Below are positions 22,159-34,552 of a stretch of 64,000 nt of DNA, piece by piece. Every line of letters begins with the position of its first letter. The stretch's first letter is position 1. This DNA is from Brienomyrus brachyistius (lineage: Eukaryota > Chordata > Actinopteri > Osteoglossiformes > Mormyridae). Under the pieces are notes generated by a model, which ran no database searches, had not been told where the DNA came from, and worked only from the letters and a program-made list of their open reading frames with translations. Where the stretch lies: NCBI RefSeq assembly GCF_023856365.1, contig NW_026042402.1, forward strand, positions 186,001-250,000, written 5' to 3'. The translations under genes and the position numbers were made by a program.

Positions 22159-24346
22159 TCAGCCATCAGAAACAGCCAGACGGTCTCCTTCAGCTTCTTT
22201 AGTGTCCTTGGAAGCCAAGGCAGTTTTAGGTCTGAGAAGAGGTTTATCAGAAGGACACATATTACGTCGTTTGTCCTGAAATGTAACATGGGGAGGAAAA
22301 GTTAAGCGGTTTAGTCAGATTGGAGTCGTTTATTCAGCAGTGGCAGCGCCAGTGACTTAATGCTACAGGTGCTATAGGGGAGTGAGATTATTTAGACCGG
22401 GTGCTTTAGCTTTTCAGCTTATGTAGATGGTGTATAGAAGCACACAGCACGATAAGCTACAGCATGGATAAAATAGGATAAAATATGAAATTCTAACGTC
22501 TAGCTCACAGAGCCTCTATGTGTACTTTGAAGAAAAAATACACTACAAGTATGCTGTAAAAACCGCAAAAATGTCTTACACAATATACAGATTTTACAGA
22601 TAGTTAAAGAAAAAATGAAACCAATATTTTGGGGGTGCTGTGGGGGTACTATGGTCATTGGAGGAGGAGCTAGAGCCCCCCCCCCCAAGCTTTTCCTTGG
22701 TGCTGCCACTGTTGTTCAGATTAAAAGTAACATTGTCATTAATAAACAGTACTCTGATCAAATTTTTGCATGTACAAACACAATCAAAGTTTAACCACAT
22801 GTTTAGACACAATTCACACACCTGTTACATTTCCATAATGCTAAGACTCTCTACACTTACTTCATCCACTTTCTTGTTTGGTACACAGTCATTTGATGGA
22901 TGTGTAAGATCATTACCAGACCGTCTGCTGCAAACTCTACAGTTAATGAATGGCTGCAAAAACACACAGACACACAAAAACAGTATTTAAAGAGTGGTGG
23001 GCAATAAATACAGTGAGAGAAGGTGTAGTAAAGATATATCTAATGATTTAAGGCAGAGCTGCTGGAGTGCAGGGTTTAATGACACAGAACAATTTTAGAG
23101 GAAAGAGCTTCCAAAGCAGGGTCACCATAAGGCTATATTATACAAAGCAAGTTCATCTAAAAGTATGAACAACAAATCCCGTTTAACTGAACACTGCTCT
23201 GTATTAAAATACTGTCCTCCGATCAAGCTAAGTGGTCCTGTAGTTCACTATTTAAAGAGGTAAATTTAAAGGGTAATTCACACTGCACATCTACCCTGCT
23301 CTGACCAGGTTTAATTACTGGCTTTCTAATTAAAACAAGAGTTAAGTCCTGCCCTTTCACCACAAAACACCACACTGCCATTTAAGGCTGATTTCAACAA
23401 TGAGTTTTAGTTAACCTGGCTCGATTGAGTTAACTCTGGGTATGTAAAACCCGCTTTGTAGTACAGCCCACAGGTCTTTAAATAAGGCCAGCTAGGGTTC
23501 ATAGCTCGAAGCATAATCTACAGGTCACCCCTCAGATGATTAGCATTTGCTTCTGCCTGGTAATCCAGCCTTTAAGCCTGTAAACCTACTAAAATTTGAG
23601 AATAAGGTGAAGGAACTGGCTCTTTGAGGCCACCTATGTATTTGTTACTTTATTGTTGGCTAACTTTCCCCCGCAGGGCATCAAAAAAGTTAACATGAAC
23701 CTAAATTAATTTGCTAACTGATATGTCCAATGCTCACAGTCACAGTGACTCTTTACTTACCCTCTTGTCCATGAAAATACAGTCAGCCCGATGGTCTGTT
23801 GCAGTTGACTTTGGACATTTTGTTGCTCTCAAGAGAATCTCAATGTCAATGTATTCACTGCTGATCTAAATCACATAAACACGTTATATACAAAATTGCC
23901 TACAACTGTTTTAAAGGCAATATAACAAACAATAATCACCCAAAAAATGGCAAACTGTCACAGACTTGACTGCAGCAGATTCAGAGAGAAACTGTGAGAA
24001 GGTAAAATTGACCAGGGCTGAGATATACAACCATCACTTTCATTGTGAAGAGACATTAAGCATCATATGCATTGAAATTAAAACATCAAAATCAATGTGA
24101 TACTCATTAGTTCAGCTTGCAGATGATGAAAGTTTCACACTTTTGTAAACACTTTCTCAGCAGTTACCTTCGGACGGCCCTGGATGTTATAGAAATTCAT
24201 GTGCTGACGGGTTCCTTGATGAGCATTTTCGACTGCGAGTTTAATGGCCGTCTTGTGAGTGCAGGGAGACTGTGGTAATCTTGCTGGGCCTCTGTGGAGA
24301 TAAGCAGAGCTCCATAAGCCAAAACCAGAAGCAGCAGGCGGGTCAT
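22159..24346 (-). CDS. rarres2: Chemerin-like (RARRES2-type) secreted cystatin-fold protein, four exons, frameshifted
   Basis: Exons are 24346-24168, 23865-23761, 22953-22861 and 22275-22159 (stop TGA), joined by GT-AG introns with every junction in phase 0. Exon 1 starts with a signal peptide (MTRLLLLVLAYGALLISTEA). A cystatin-like helix follows (AIKLAVENAHQGTRQ), then a strand in exon 2 (EYIDIEILLRATKC), and paired cysteines in exons 2-4, including FINCRVC. The predicted length of about 163 residues matches chemerin, an adipokine and chemoattractant precursor. In the assembly exon 1 is 179 nt, so the signal peptide and cystatin helix are in different frames: a one-base deletion or an assembly error. 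Other cystatin-fold proteins (cathelicidin or kininogen type) are alternatives; the cysteine layout favours chemerin. Confidence 0.65.
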
Positions 24347-24670
24347 CTTCCTCTCAGCTTTGAAGGGAGAAGCAGGACTGAGGACACTGATCTGTGGTCC
24401 CCTTATCCAGCACGTCCAGGGGCGTGTCCTTCACTCGAAACAAACAGACCTTTGAACAACATTGGAAAACTCTTCAGGATGAATTGAGGCAGGTGGTCAA
24501 GTGGGTTTATTGTTATTTCAGCAATATACACAGTACACAGTGAAAGGAAACATTGTTCCTCCTGGACCACGGTGCAACACAAAGAAGAAAAACAGAAACA
24601 ACACAAGATGACACAAGTGCGGGCAAGATAGAACTATACAGAGTGAAAGGAGCACAAACAGAGGGAGAAA

Positions 24671-25078
24671 GTGCAAGATAAACACAAGAGCAACAATACA
24701 ATACTACAGGACAAGACAGCGCAGTCAAGAACACAGAGTGCAGCCAGAGCTAACCTGAATAGGGGCATCAAGGTTGCCAGGCAGGCAGAGAAACAGAAAA
24801 TAGAGGTCTACTTCACATACAACAACCCACAGTGGGTGTGGCAGGGAATACAACACATTACAAACTTCAAAGGCAACAACACCGTCACTGTTAACAGCAA
24901 CGCCCTTTTAGCAAAGGAGCTAAACAGCTTCTTTGCTCGTCTGGAGGAACACAGAGCAGACATAGCCACACTGCCCCCTCCCCCAATCTCCAGCACTCAC
25001 AGACTCCCTCTGCAGGAACACCACGCGAGAAGGCACATTGCATCTCTAGGTGTGTGGAGTTTAAGACAAGGCAAGTGA
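24671..25078 (+). pseudogene. LINE ORF2 fragment (linker before RT)
   Basis: The frame contains VWQGIQHITNFKGNN and NSFFARLEEH, typical of the region between endonuclease and reverse transcriptase in fish LINE polyproteins. It is truncated at both ends and abuts an unrelated CR1-like fragment at about 25080. Confidence 0.65.
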
Positions 25079-25080
25079 TG

Positions 25081-25610
25081 CTACGATAATATAATTCCTT
25101 GGTAAGACCCCACCTAGAATATTGTGTGCGGGTTTGGTTACCATACCTTAAGAAGGACATTGCTGCCTTGGAAAAGGTGCAACGTAGGGCAACGAGAATG
25201 ATTCCTGGTCTTAGAGGAATGTCTAATGAGGAGAGGTTAGCTGAGCTGAATCTGTTTAGCCTCGAGCAAAGGAGACTAAGGGGGGACATAATCCAGGTGT
25301 TTAAGATTCTAACAGGTCTGGATGCTGTTCAGCCAAATGGCTATTTCAATGTTAGTTTAAATACCAGAACTCGTGGCCATAAGTGGAAATTAGCTGGAGA
25401 ACATTTTAAAACGAATTTGATGAAGCATTTCTGTACACAGCGTGTAGTTAGAGTATGGAATAGTCTTCCTGTTATTGTAACACAAGCTAAAACCCTGGGT
25501 TCTTTTAAATCAGAGCTAGATAAGATTTTTGAGCTATTAGCTAAGTTCTCCTCAAAGGAGCTTGATGGGCCGAATGGCCTCCTCTCATTTGTAAATCTCT
25601 TTGGTTCTTA
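25081..25610 (+). mobile_element. CR1-like LINE 3' end
   Basis: Encodes the end of a LINE reverse transcriptase (LVRPHLEYCVRVW, KVQRRATRMIPGLRGMS, GDIIQVFKILTGLDAV, VVRVWNSLP) and then the non-coding tail gagcttgatgggccgaatgg. It is 5' truncated. The frame stays open past the LINE to 25842 by chance. The same LINE family is at 37546-38532 on the other strand and as a short fragment at 30290-30392. Confidence 0.85.
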
Positions 25611-25849
25611 TGAGTCAGCTTACAGAGATGAGGTCCAGAAACTGATAGGTTGGAGTTCAGCAAACAATTTGGCACCAAACAGCACAAAGACAAAGGAATC
25701 ACTGACTTCAGGAAGGATGGAGGCGACACTGGCCTGCCTAGATGGATGGATGGATGTTTTTATTGACATTGTAAGTACAATGAGATTTAGTTTGGAACGC
25801 GCCAGCAGCTACACAGTATATTTACAATTATATAGATTGTGAGGCATAA

Positions 25850-26640
25850 AATAAGGTGTGAGTAATATAACATAACGACATAATATAAGTAATCATTAAT
25901 TAATCATTACAGATGGTATGAGGTGTGAACCGCTAGGCTGCTATGGCATGTTTGGTATCAAACCGATGGAAAATCACTCCAGTTTCCAAATCTGGTCAGT
26001 GGTTACCACGAAAGTGAATATATCAAAAGTTACACCAGCCTAACGAAAATCATCAATACAAGGGAAATCACTCTGGTCATAAATCTCAAAAGGACTGATA
26101 CAGACCCCCTTCCGAAAGCCCGCCAAATGGATGGTCAGCCATTGGTCCAGGAGTCGAATTCCTGGTCACTCCTATTCACGAACTTTACACTATAAAACCT
26201 GGCACCTCAGAACAAAGCCAGGAGAGGAGAAACAGAAGGGAGGAGAAAACAAAAGACCATCAGCACGAAGAGAGGCAGAGAACATCAGCCCAAGAGAAGA
26301 GAAGCCCACAAGAAGCCCTCCTGAAGCCTATCAGTGAAGACCCAGCTGGACAGAGAACTGCAACCAAGCCCAAGCTTCACCAGGAGAGGGAATCAGAGGG
26401 GCTCCACTCCAACAACCGCTGCAAACACCGCGCCTCCCTGAGTGCCATCACCCATCAGCTCATCAGCCTCCGCAACCAACTGCCAAGACCCCCCCCCCCC
26501 CCCACTCTGCAACCAAGTAAACAAACTTCCTTTCATTTATAACAACCTAAACTCCTATTCACCTGCTATATTACTTTAGGACAGTATTTCCACAAATTGC
26601 TTGCTTTGCAGAACAGTATTTTCCCTTTTAAGGTTACTCA
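25850..26640. other. No gene; possible LTR-like segment with TATA box
   Basis: A TATA-like cactataaaacc near 26189 precedes a purine-rich stretch, and a C16 run lies at about 26490. It might be an LTR or a 5' UTR; nothing further can be supported. Confidence 0.3.
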
Positions 26641-26745
26641 TTTTAAATCTGGTCATTGCATTTTCATGATTACATTGTTTGTGTCCACTCCGTTATTTCG
26701 TGTTTATTGTTTGTTAGGTGTAATGTCTGTCTTATGTTAGTTATA
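26641..26745 (+). repeat. 100-bp repeat, copy 1
   Basis: aaatctggtcattgcatt through gtaatgtctgtcttatg recurs at 30393-30488, where it is sandwiched between LINE and SINE fragments. Confidence 0.75.
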
Positions 26746-27390
26746 GGAATAAATGCATGTCTTTTACACAACTTCAGCCTCCGTTCATTGAGTGCTCACA
26801 AGAATCCCTGCCTGTGCGATCTACGCTCTGAAACCTCAAATTCGCCTGAAATATCGCGAGACTCTCTCTCATTGGCCGTGAGGGGAGCTTCGCTACCGAT
26901 CGTTTACATTACCTGGTGACGCAGCTCGTTGGACAAGCCTTCTATTCTAACCCAGGTTATTACGTGATACTGGTTATTAATGAGTTCCATTTAAGTCACA
27001 CATTAACAGACTCACGGTGTTTCGCAATTGAGTTTGAGCCGACCATTCAGCATAAAAATTGGTTAATAATCACAAGGCACAAGGTTTAAACTTATTCTGA
27101 GCACACAATTTAAACTTTTTATGACCGAACGTGCAGTGAAGAAGCGCTACTGTCAACTGGTTGCAAAAGTCGCACTCATGGCAATCTGAAGGCATTTAAG
27201 CGGGATCATATGGGCTTATTATAGTTATTTTTATTTCTATTATTAGTAGTTATATTATTTTGTTTTATTTTCGGTGATTTCATTGTAGTTCTTTCGTATT
27301 AAACTGCAGTAAACTTTAACCCTATGTCTGACGAGATTCTCAGATGTAGCGCTTTGTTTCCAGGTTCAATTCGGACGAGTGTCTCCGTTT

Positions 27391-27719
27391 CTATATATCC
27401 TGGGAGAGATCTCTCTATTAGCGAACGGGAATACTTGTTATGAGGTTCTAACCTAAATTATGTTGCGCTTGGACATAAGACCGATAGCTTAGTTACCTAT
27501 CAGGATCATACTCGTATGTGTGTGCCTGCTTTAGACAAAGCAAGTTTAACACAACTTTGCGCTGTGAGCCAAGTGTGTGTCATTTAGAAATTGGGAGTCT
27601 CCTGTGCTTGAGACCCGCCGTGGTTAAGCACCATTTGCGACGAGATATAGTGCACTCACAATTTAAATCTGTCGCCGTAACGCGTGCGCCGTCTCGCTTC
27701 AGTAATTGTTTTAAGGGGT
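27391..27719. repeat. 329-bp long-range repeat, right copy
   Basis: Matches 1-329 throughout by eye. It lies about 100 bp upstream of the 46-bp minisatellite. Confidence 0.85.
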
Positions 27720-27815
27720 TTTATACTGTGCAAGGCACAGAAGAAGGCCACAAGCAGCATGCGCATGCATTAAATGTGTGTGTCACTCATCTAGCGTCGG
27801 CAACCGCCTAGCTAT

Positions 27816-29490
27816 ATCTTTGGTTACCTCTAGTGGTCAGGCATAGAACTACCACTCCATTTCGAAATTGCGCCTCTAGTGGCCAGGCATAGAACTACCA
27901 CTCAATTTCGATATTGCGCCTCTAGTGGCCAGGCATAGAACTACCACTCCATTTTGATATTGCGCCCCCGGTGGTCAGGCATAGAACTACCACTCCATTT
28001 CGATATTGCGCCCCCGGTGGTCAGGCATAGAACTACCACTCCAGTTCGAAATTGCGCCTCTAGTGGTCAGGCATAGAACTACCACTCCATTTCGAAATCG
28101 CGCTTCTAGTGGTCAGGCATAGAACTACCACTCCATTTCGATATTGCGCCCCCGGTGGTCAGGCATAGAACTACCACTCCATTTCGAAATTGGGCTTCTA
28201 GTGGTCAGGCATAGAACTACCACTCAATTTTGAAATTGCGCTTCTAGTGGCAAGCCATAGAAGTACTACTCCATTTCGAAATCGCGCCTCTAGTGGTCAG
28301 GCATAGAACTACCACTCCATTTCGATATTGCGCCCCCGGTGGTCAGGCATAGAACTACCACTTCATTTCGAAATTGCGCTTCTAGTGGTCAGGCATAGAA
28401 CTACCACTCAATTTTGAAATTGCGCTTCTAGTGACAAGCCATAGAACTACTACTCCATTTCGAAATCGCGCCTCTAGTGGTCAGGCATAGAACTACTATT
28501 CCATTTCGAAATCGTGCCTCTAGTGGTCAGGCATAGAACTACCACTCCATTTCGAAATTGCGCCTCTAGTGGCCCGGCATAGAACTACCACTCAATTTCG
28601 ATATTGCGCCTCTAGTGGCCAGGCATAGAACTACCACTCCATTTTGATATTGCGCCCCCGGTGGTCAGGCATAGAACTACCACTCCATTTCGATATTGCG
28701 CCCCCGGTGGTCAGGCATAGAACTACCACTCCAGTTCGAAATTGCGCCTCTAGTGGTCAGGCATAGAACTACCACTCCATTTCGAAATCGCGCCTCTAGT
28801 GGTCAGGCATAGAACTACCACTCCATTTCGATATTGCGCCCCCGGTGGTCAGGCATAGAACTACCACTCCATTTCGAAATTGGGCTTCTAGTGGTCAGGC
28901 ATAGAACTACCACTCAATTTTGAAATTGCGCTTCTAGTGGCAAGCCATAGAAGTACTACTCCATTTCGAAATCGCGCCTCTAGTGGTCAGGCATAGAACT
29001 ACCACTCCATTTCGATATTGCGCCCCCGGTGGTCAGGCATAGAACTACCACTCCATTTCGAAATTGCGCTTCTAGTGGTCAGGCATAGAACTACCACTCA
29101 ATTTTGAAATTGCGCTTCTAGTGACAAGCCATAGAACTACTACTCCATTTCGAAATCGCGCCTCTAGTGGTCAGGCATAGAACTACTATTCCATTTCGAA
29201 ATCGTGCCTCTAGTGGTCAGGCATAGAACTACCACTCCATTTCGAAATTGCGCCCCCGGTGGTCAGGCATAGAACTACCACTCCATTTCGATATTGCGCC
29301 CCCGGTGGTCAGGCATAGAAGTACCACTCCATTTCGATATTGCGCCCCCGGTGGTCAGGCATAGAACTACCACTCCATTTCGAAATTGCGCTTCTAGTGG
29401 TCAGGCATAGAACTACCACTCAATTTTGAAATTGCGCTTCTAGTGGCAAGCCATAGCAGTGCCACTCCATTGAAATTGCACCTCTAGTGG
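27816..29490. repeat. 46-bp minisatellite with 690-bp higher-order repeat
   Basis: About 36 monomers of 46 bp. Each contains a GCGCCTCTAGTGG or GCGCCCCCGGTGG block, then CAGGCATAGAACTACCACT and the palindromic ATTTCGAAAT (or variant). Monomer variants recur in the same order at an offset of 690 bp (15 monomers): 27871-28560 and 28561-29250 are nearly identical, and the third block starts differently. AGTGGT and ACCACT within each monomer can form a stem-loop. No spacer structure and no coding potential. Confidence 0.95.
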
Positions 29491-29499
29491 TCCGCCATA

Positions 29500-30289
29500 G
29501 TAGGTTAACAACATCTGAGTTGGGTCTCTGGTGGTCAACTGCGGTGATACAACACGCATAATTGGACACACAGGTTCTTGCCTGAAAGCAGGAATCAACT
29601 TCACAGACTAAATCAGTTTGATCACAATACATTAACATCCAATTAGGTTATTGTTGCATAACTAATTGATGTTTACAATTGAATAAGAAACACAATTCAT
29701 TTGGTTTGATTCCCGTTTAACCTTTTTGATTTATTTTAGGTTTTATTTCACCTTATGCTTTCATTCATTCCATCTCCCCCAACAAGGGGACTTGCATAGA
29801 AGTTCAACCACTATTAACAACAGTAAACCAGTTACGTACACAATCCCATCAGGAAGTCGTTTGGATGTGATCAGTTGAGCCCTTCGGGTGCTGGGTGCTT
29901 ACCATTCGCTCTCTGTTGGTTGAGCTTGTCTGTGGCTCTGCTGTCACTGCTTGTGATCGTACAGTTTGTCAGAACCGAAGGGGAGTTCTCAGCAATTGGA
30001 TGCCCAAAAGCGTGTCAGCCCGGCTACACCCACTGACTCATTACGGGCAAGGCTGACAGGTACCTCAGGCGGTCATTACAACTTTTGAGCAGGACTTCGT
30101 TTAGGGTGAGTTCTGAGAACGGCCCTAGCTTGGACTCTCACTAGGGTGGGTGATACCTGAAGGCAATTTTGCCAGCCGATAAGCTCCACCTGGGTTGTCT
30201 CAGTTGTGCATACAGAATACGCCCTTCCAAGTTAACATTGCTGGGGATCGGGGGAGTGGAAGCCGGACTCAGGCTTGCTTGGCTGGGAG
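29500..30289. other. No gene seen; possible retroelement non-coding region
   Basis: Unique-looking sequence after the minisatellite. It has no long conserved frame. It may be part of the same larger repeat as 27391-27719. Confidence 0.4.
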
Positions 30290-30622
30290 AATGATTCCTG
30301 GTCTTAGAGGAATGTTTAATGAGGAGAGGTTAGCTGAGCTGAATCTGTTTAGCCTCGAGCAAAGGAGACTAAGGGGGGACATAATCCAGGTGTTAAATCT
30401 GGTCATTGCATTACATTTTTTTTGTATCCACTCCTTTATTTCGTGTTTATTGTTTGTTAGGTGTAATGTCTGTCTTATGTTAGTTATATCCATCCATCCA
30501 TTTTCCAAACTGCTTATCCTACTGGGTCGCGGGTGGTCCGGAACCTATCCCGGAATGTGGAATGGGCACGAGGCAGGGAACAATCCAGGATGGGGGGCAG
30601 CCCATCACAGGGCACACTCACA
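30290..30622. repeat. Mosaic: CR1-like fragment, 100-bp repeat, SINE 3' end
   Basis: 30290-30392 is CR1-like coding sequence (MIPGLRGM, LEQRRLRGDIIQV). 30393-30488 is the second copy of the 26641 repeat. 30489-30622 is a minus-strand SINE 3' end starting in the ATGG tail. The junctions are sharp. Confidence 0.75.
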
Positions 30623-31023
30623 CACAAATCGTGATTATATTATTGCACTATACTGTATAAATAAAAAGTAAACTTAATACCAGTTGTGGTAATAAAGTGC
30701 ACAGAGAGTAAGAGAGAGTAGGGTTTCACATAAACGTATGTTCATTAGCATTTAGTATTCTGATGGCTTTGGGGTTAGAAGCTCTTATTAAATCTGGTTG
30801 TTCTGCAATGCATACTGCGGTAACGTTTACCAGAGGGCAGAAGTTCAAACATCTCATGTGCTAGGTGCGTGGGATCTTTTTTAAATATAATTATGCATAT
30901 GTAGAACTAGGGATATGATCCTGTTAAGTATGATAGTTCTGTCTCATTATTGCAGGATCGACATCCATAGTAACTGTGGTGATCTATCCATTTGTGTGCA
31001 TGTCTGTGTGTGTGTGTGCGAGC

Positions 31024-31287
31024 GGGTATACCTATCCTACCCCATAGCGTGATAAATACCTGTTTTTTTTTTCCCTTATGGGGACCACGAAACTGAAAAC
31101 CAGGAAAACTCTATTTTATAAAAATCTGTGACTGCTGTGGAAAAACTAAAAATGCAAAACCTCTTTTATTTTGCTTGGTTACTTATGGTTATGGTTAGGG
31201 CAGGGTGGGGGTTAAGATTGTCATAGTTAGCGTTAGCATTTATCCAATAGAAGTCAATGAGCGGGCCCCATAAGGATAGGTATACCC
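31024..31287. mobile_element. MITE with inverted terminal repeats
   Basis: Left end gggtatacctatcc and right end ggataggtataccc are perfect inverse complements. The 264-bp body is non-coding and contains ttaagattgtcatagttag. From memory this is a common fish MITE. No clear target-site duplication was seen beside the flanking TG repeats. Confidence 0.75.
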
Positions 31288-31378
31288 TATGTGTGTGCAT
31301 GTGTGTGTTTGTCCCATATTGCCTGGGCTTCAGGATACCTCATAACCCGGAACTTCATCAGAAGTAGTTAGAAAATGG

Positions 31379-31431
31379 ATGAATGGATGGATGGATGGAT
31401 GGATGGATGGATGGATGGATGGATGGATGGA
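31379..31431. repeat. (GATG)n microsatellite
   Basis: About 12 repeats of ATGG/GATG, possibly the expanded tail of a SINE whose body is no longer recognisable. Confidence 0.9.
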
Positions 31432-31815
31432 CAGATCAATAAAAGTACAGAACATCCATTTTACAAAGAACCATCAACACTAAATGTATGCACTGGTCAT
31501 GCTCCTGGAAATTAAACTTCTTTTCTGAAAAGCAGCATGTTCATAAATTAGCTGCTGTTATACCTTGGGGGAACAAATGCAGATGAAATTGTAAAACAAA
31601 CTGCAGTGGCAAAACAGTTCTGGCTGCCTGTGCTGCCCTGCCTGCCCGCCCTCCTGCCCATTACGTCCTGCCTGTGCCACCCTCCTGCCTGCCCTCCTGC
31701 CTGTTTACGTCTTTCCTGTGTGCCCTGCTGCCAGTTATTCTGTATTTACATCCGGACTTAACTAATTGAACCATATAAACCATATAAATCAGGACTTTGT
31801 TAACGTGACTTCTGA

Positions 31816-31998
31816 CCTGTGGAGGATGGGCTCCCCCTTTCACTCTGGTTCCTCCAAAGGTTTCTTACTATGACTGAGTTTATCCTTGCCAATGTCGCTT
31901 TCTAATTTTTCAGGCTAGATCTTGCTCACTGGGACAATTGGGCAGGGACAAAGTAAAGTGCTTTGAGACAATGTAAGGCTATGAAAATGTACTATACA
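31816..31998 (+). repeat. L2-like 3' tail, copy 3
   Basis: ggaggatgggctccccctt through gctttgagacaatgtaagg, ending in an AT-rich tail. More diverged than the copy at 2125. Confidence 0.6.
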
Positions 31999-31999
31999 A

Positions 32000-33870
32000 A
32001 ATAAAGTGAATTGACTTGAGTAATGTGGCACAAAGCAACCCTTCTTTGCCACAGGAAATGTCTGGTGCAATTTCTTTTTTAATTGTACATGTCAATTGCA
32101 TAATACCCTAAACTAATTCATTATTATTTCTATTATTATCATCATCATCAGTATTTCATTAGTATTCCATGGTATTTAGATTTTTCAGGAATCAGTGTGT
32201 GTACTGTATACTTTTTAATTTATTTGCACTATGTGTAGTGTCTCTGCAGCTGTATATACTTGCTGCATTATGCACAAGAACTTCCCTCAGGCATCAGTAT
32301 AGTTAATCAAATGTAATATTTCTTGCTTGTTTATTAAGTTGTTTTAGGTATTTTGTGTGTTCCACTTAATTTAGTGTAATTAGTCCTAGTTGACTCAGGT
32401 TTAGTTAGATTTTTCCTTCTGTTGTTCCTCTGCATCATGCTACTGTCATAAAATTTCAATGTCTTACCTAACTTAAGAGTTTTGTGCATTGTGTTTTGGA
32501 GAGAAAGAAATCATTACTTTTTTTCTTTAGATTCATCCACTGATTCTATCACCTATGACACATTCCCCCTGAATATTTGTTTGTTTATTTATGTATTTGC
32601 TTGGGGGATGGAATTAACAAACAGAAATAACTGAATGAATCAGGGTAGTGAAAAACATTTATAAACTTATCATTTTGGTATTGGTACGATCCTGTTCTGG
32701 TTAGTTAGCCGAGGGAGTAAATCATCCGGAGTTTCATCTCTCAATCTCCTCCTACACCCACTCAGCATCACAGTATGGACTCCCCAATGCAACTGATCTG
32801 CACGTATTTGTACTCTGGGAGGAAATTGAAGCCCCCATAGGAAAAACTCAAAGCCTACAGACATATGCACAAAACCAGGGGACATGCTCAGTTCTGCAGG
32901 CCTGGAAGTGTGAGAGAAGGCTATTTATTGAGTTTCCCCTCTGCCCCTGGTAAAGATGAAACATGCACAAGTCATTAAACACACATATACTTACATGAAA
33001 GTCTGACTGATACTGGAGCTTCCAGTGCCCGTAAACCAGGTACTGGGGTACTCCATTTCCTTCTTGATAATTAGCGCCATTGAAAAAAAAACGGTGCCTT
33101 TCCTAATATTAACTGACTCTCAGACAAATGTACTGCTTGAAGACCCTGCCACTATTCGCATTTTCCAGCAGGAGTCACAAATCTTCATTGCATTCAGTTT
33201 ATTCTCAGATGAGCTCATGCATGTTTCTATGTGCATCTTTACACTTAAACAAATACAGCTAACCTCTGTTGTTATATTCCATATATATTTGTCGTGACTG
33301 GCCTTTTTTCTCAAATGATGGATTTCTGAAACTAAAACTGACAGTATTCTAAAATATTTATATTGCCACATCATCGACACATGTTCTAATATGACATAGC
33401 ATTCCCCTGGACCATAGTGCGACTTAGAGACAAGATATAACATGCCCTTCACGGTAAAACACTAGATAGGTGCAACACTTAATGTCAACGTTGTCAATGT
33501 CAATGTTGACTTAATGTCAACGTTAAATTCATGGATTCGCAAATTAAGTAACACGGTTACAGTACAAAAACGAGCAGAGCTGTGTATGGCATGACTATCT
33601 CGCGGCGGCGACAAAATATGCTTATCCTTCTAATTATTCAGAAGAAAATATATTTGCAAGCACAGCCGTTCACGGCTTCCGTACAAAAAGCTGTCACTAC
33701 GCTACAGGAAGAATACACGACCAATATAGGATTTACACAAGTCTGCTTCTTTTGTTTTATTTAGTAACAACTTTCACAAAAATTGACAGCAATACTGCTA
33801 AAAGTGCAGATCTGTTGCCAAATTAAATAAACAAAGAAATTAATCATAAAAATATTCAAAGTATATACAG
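32000..33870. other. AT-rich, no gene seen
   Basis: Short frames only (for example 33025-33297), with no motif. A small internal repetition of atgtcaacgtt lies at 33480-33530. Confidence 0.5.
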
Positions 33871-33871
33871 C

Positions 33872-34015
33872 CAGGGGCGCCGCTAGCAATTTTGGGCCCT
33901 ATGACAAAATATGAGGTTGGGCCCCCCTATCACACCCATTCAGATCTCTGGGGGCCCCTAAAGGGCGTGGGCCCTTAGAATTGTCCCAACTTTCCCCCCC
34001 TTAGCGGCGCCCCTG
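33872..34015. mobile_element. hAT-type MITE with 8-bp target-site duplication
   Basis: 144 bp with terminal inverted repeats caggggcgccgcta / tagcggcgcccctg and a perfect 8-bp flanking duplication tatacagc (33864-33871 and 34016-34023). Both features are hallmarks of hAT elements. Confidence 0.92.
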
Positions 34016-34552
34016 TATACAGCTAACCATTTCCAATCGAAAAGTACATACAAGTCTCCAATATAAGTTATACAATGGAGCGCAGATAAAACTTTTAAAT
34101 AGTAATTAACCAAACTATATAAAGAATACAAGTTTGAATACAGGTAATTTGTATAAATTTTACTGTGTTCAGACTGAAAAATCAGCACCAGCCTTACACA
34201 CATTGCAGTTCTGCTTTTTTCTTCTTTTAGCATAATTACCCGTTTCACGTTCACGAGGCAGAAGATCCCTGCAAATGTGAAAATTCACAAGTAACAGGCA
34301 CCATTAACCTCAAGCCATAACAGTCTGCTAGCCTGAACAATAGCAAACTCTATGTATTACCAATTATTACGCAGGTTGTCACTTTATCAAATCATGACTG
34401 TTACTAAGAAGTGGGAGTGAAACGCGTGTCACGAGATCTCGCGATATTACAACATGACGAGATTTCTCGTTGGAGCGAAAAGCCGTTTCACGAATGCGCT
34501 GCAAATGAGCTGCTGTAAATATGTCGGCATCTGACTAAATTACTATAGTAGA

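Noticed and set aside
27816..29490. CRISPR-like regular repeat spacing
   Set aside because: Monomers are contiguous 46-bp repeats without unique spacers, in a vertebrate-type sequence; it is a minisatellite.
33025..33297. 90-residue ORF
   Set aside because: AT-rich, no motif, no splice or promoter context.
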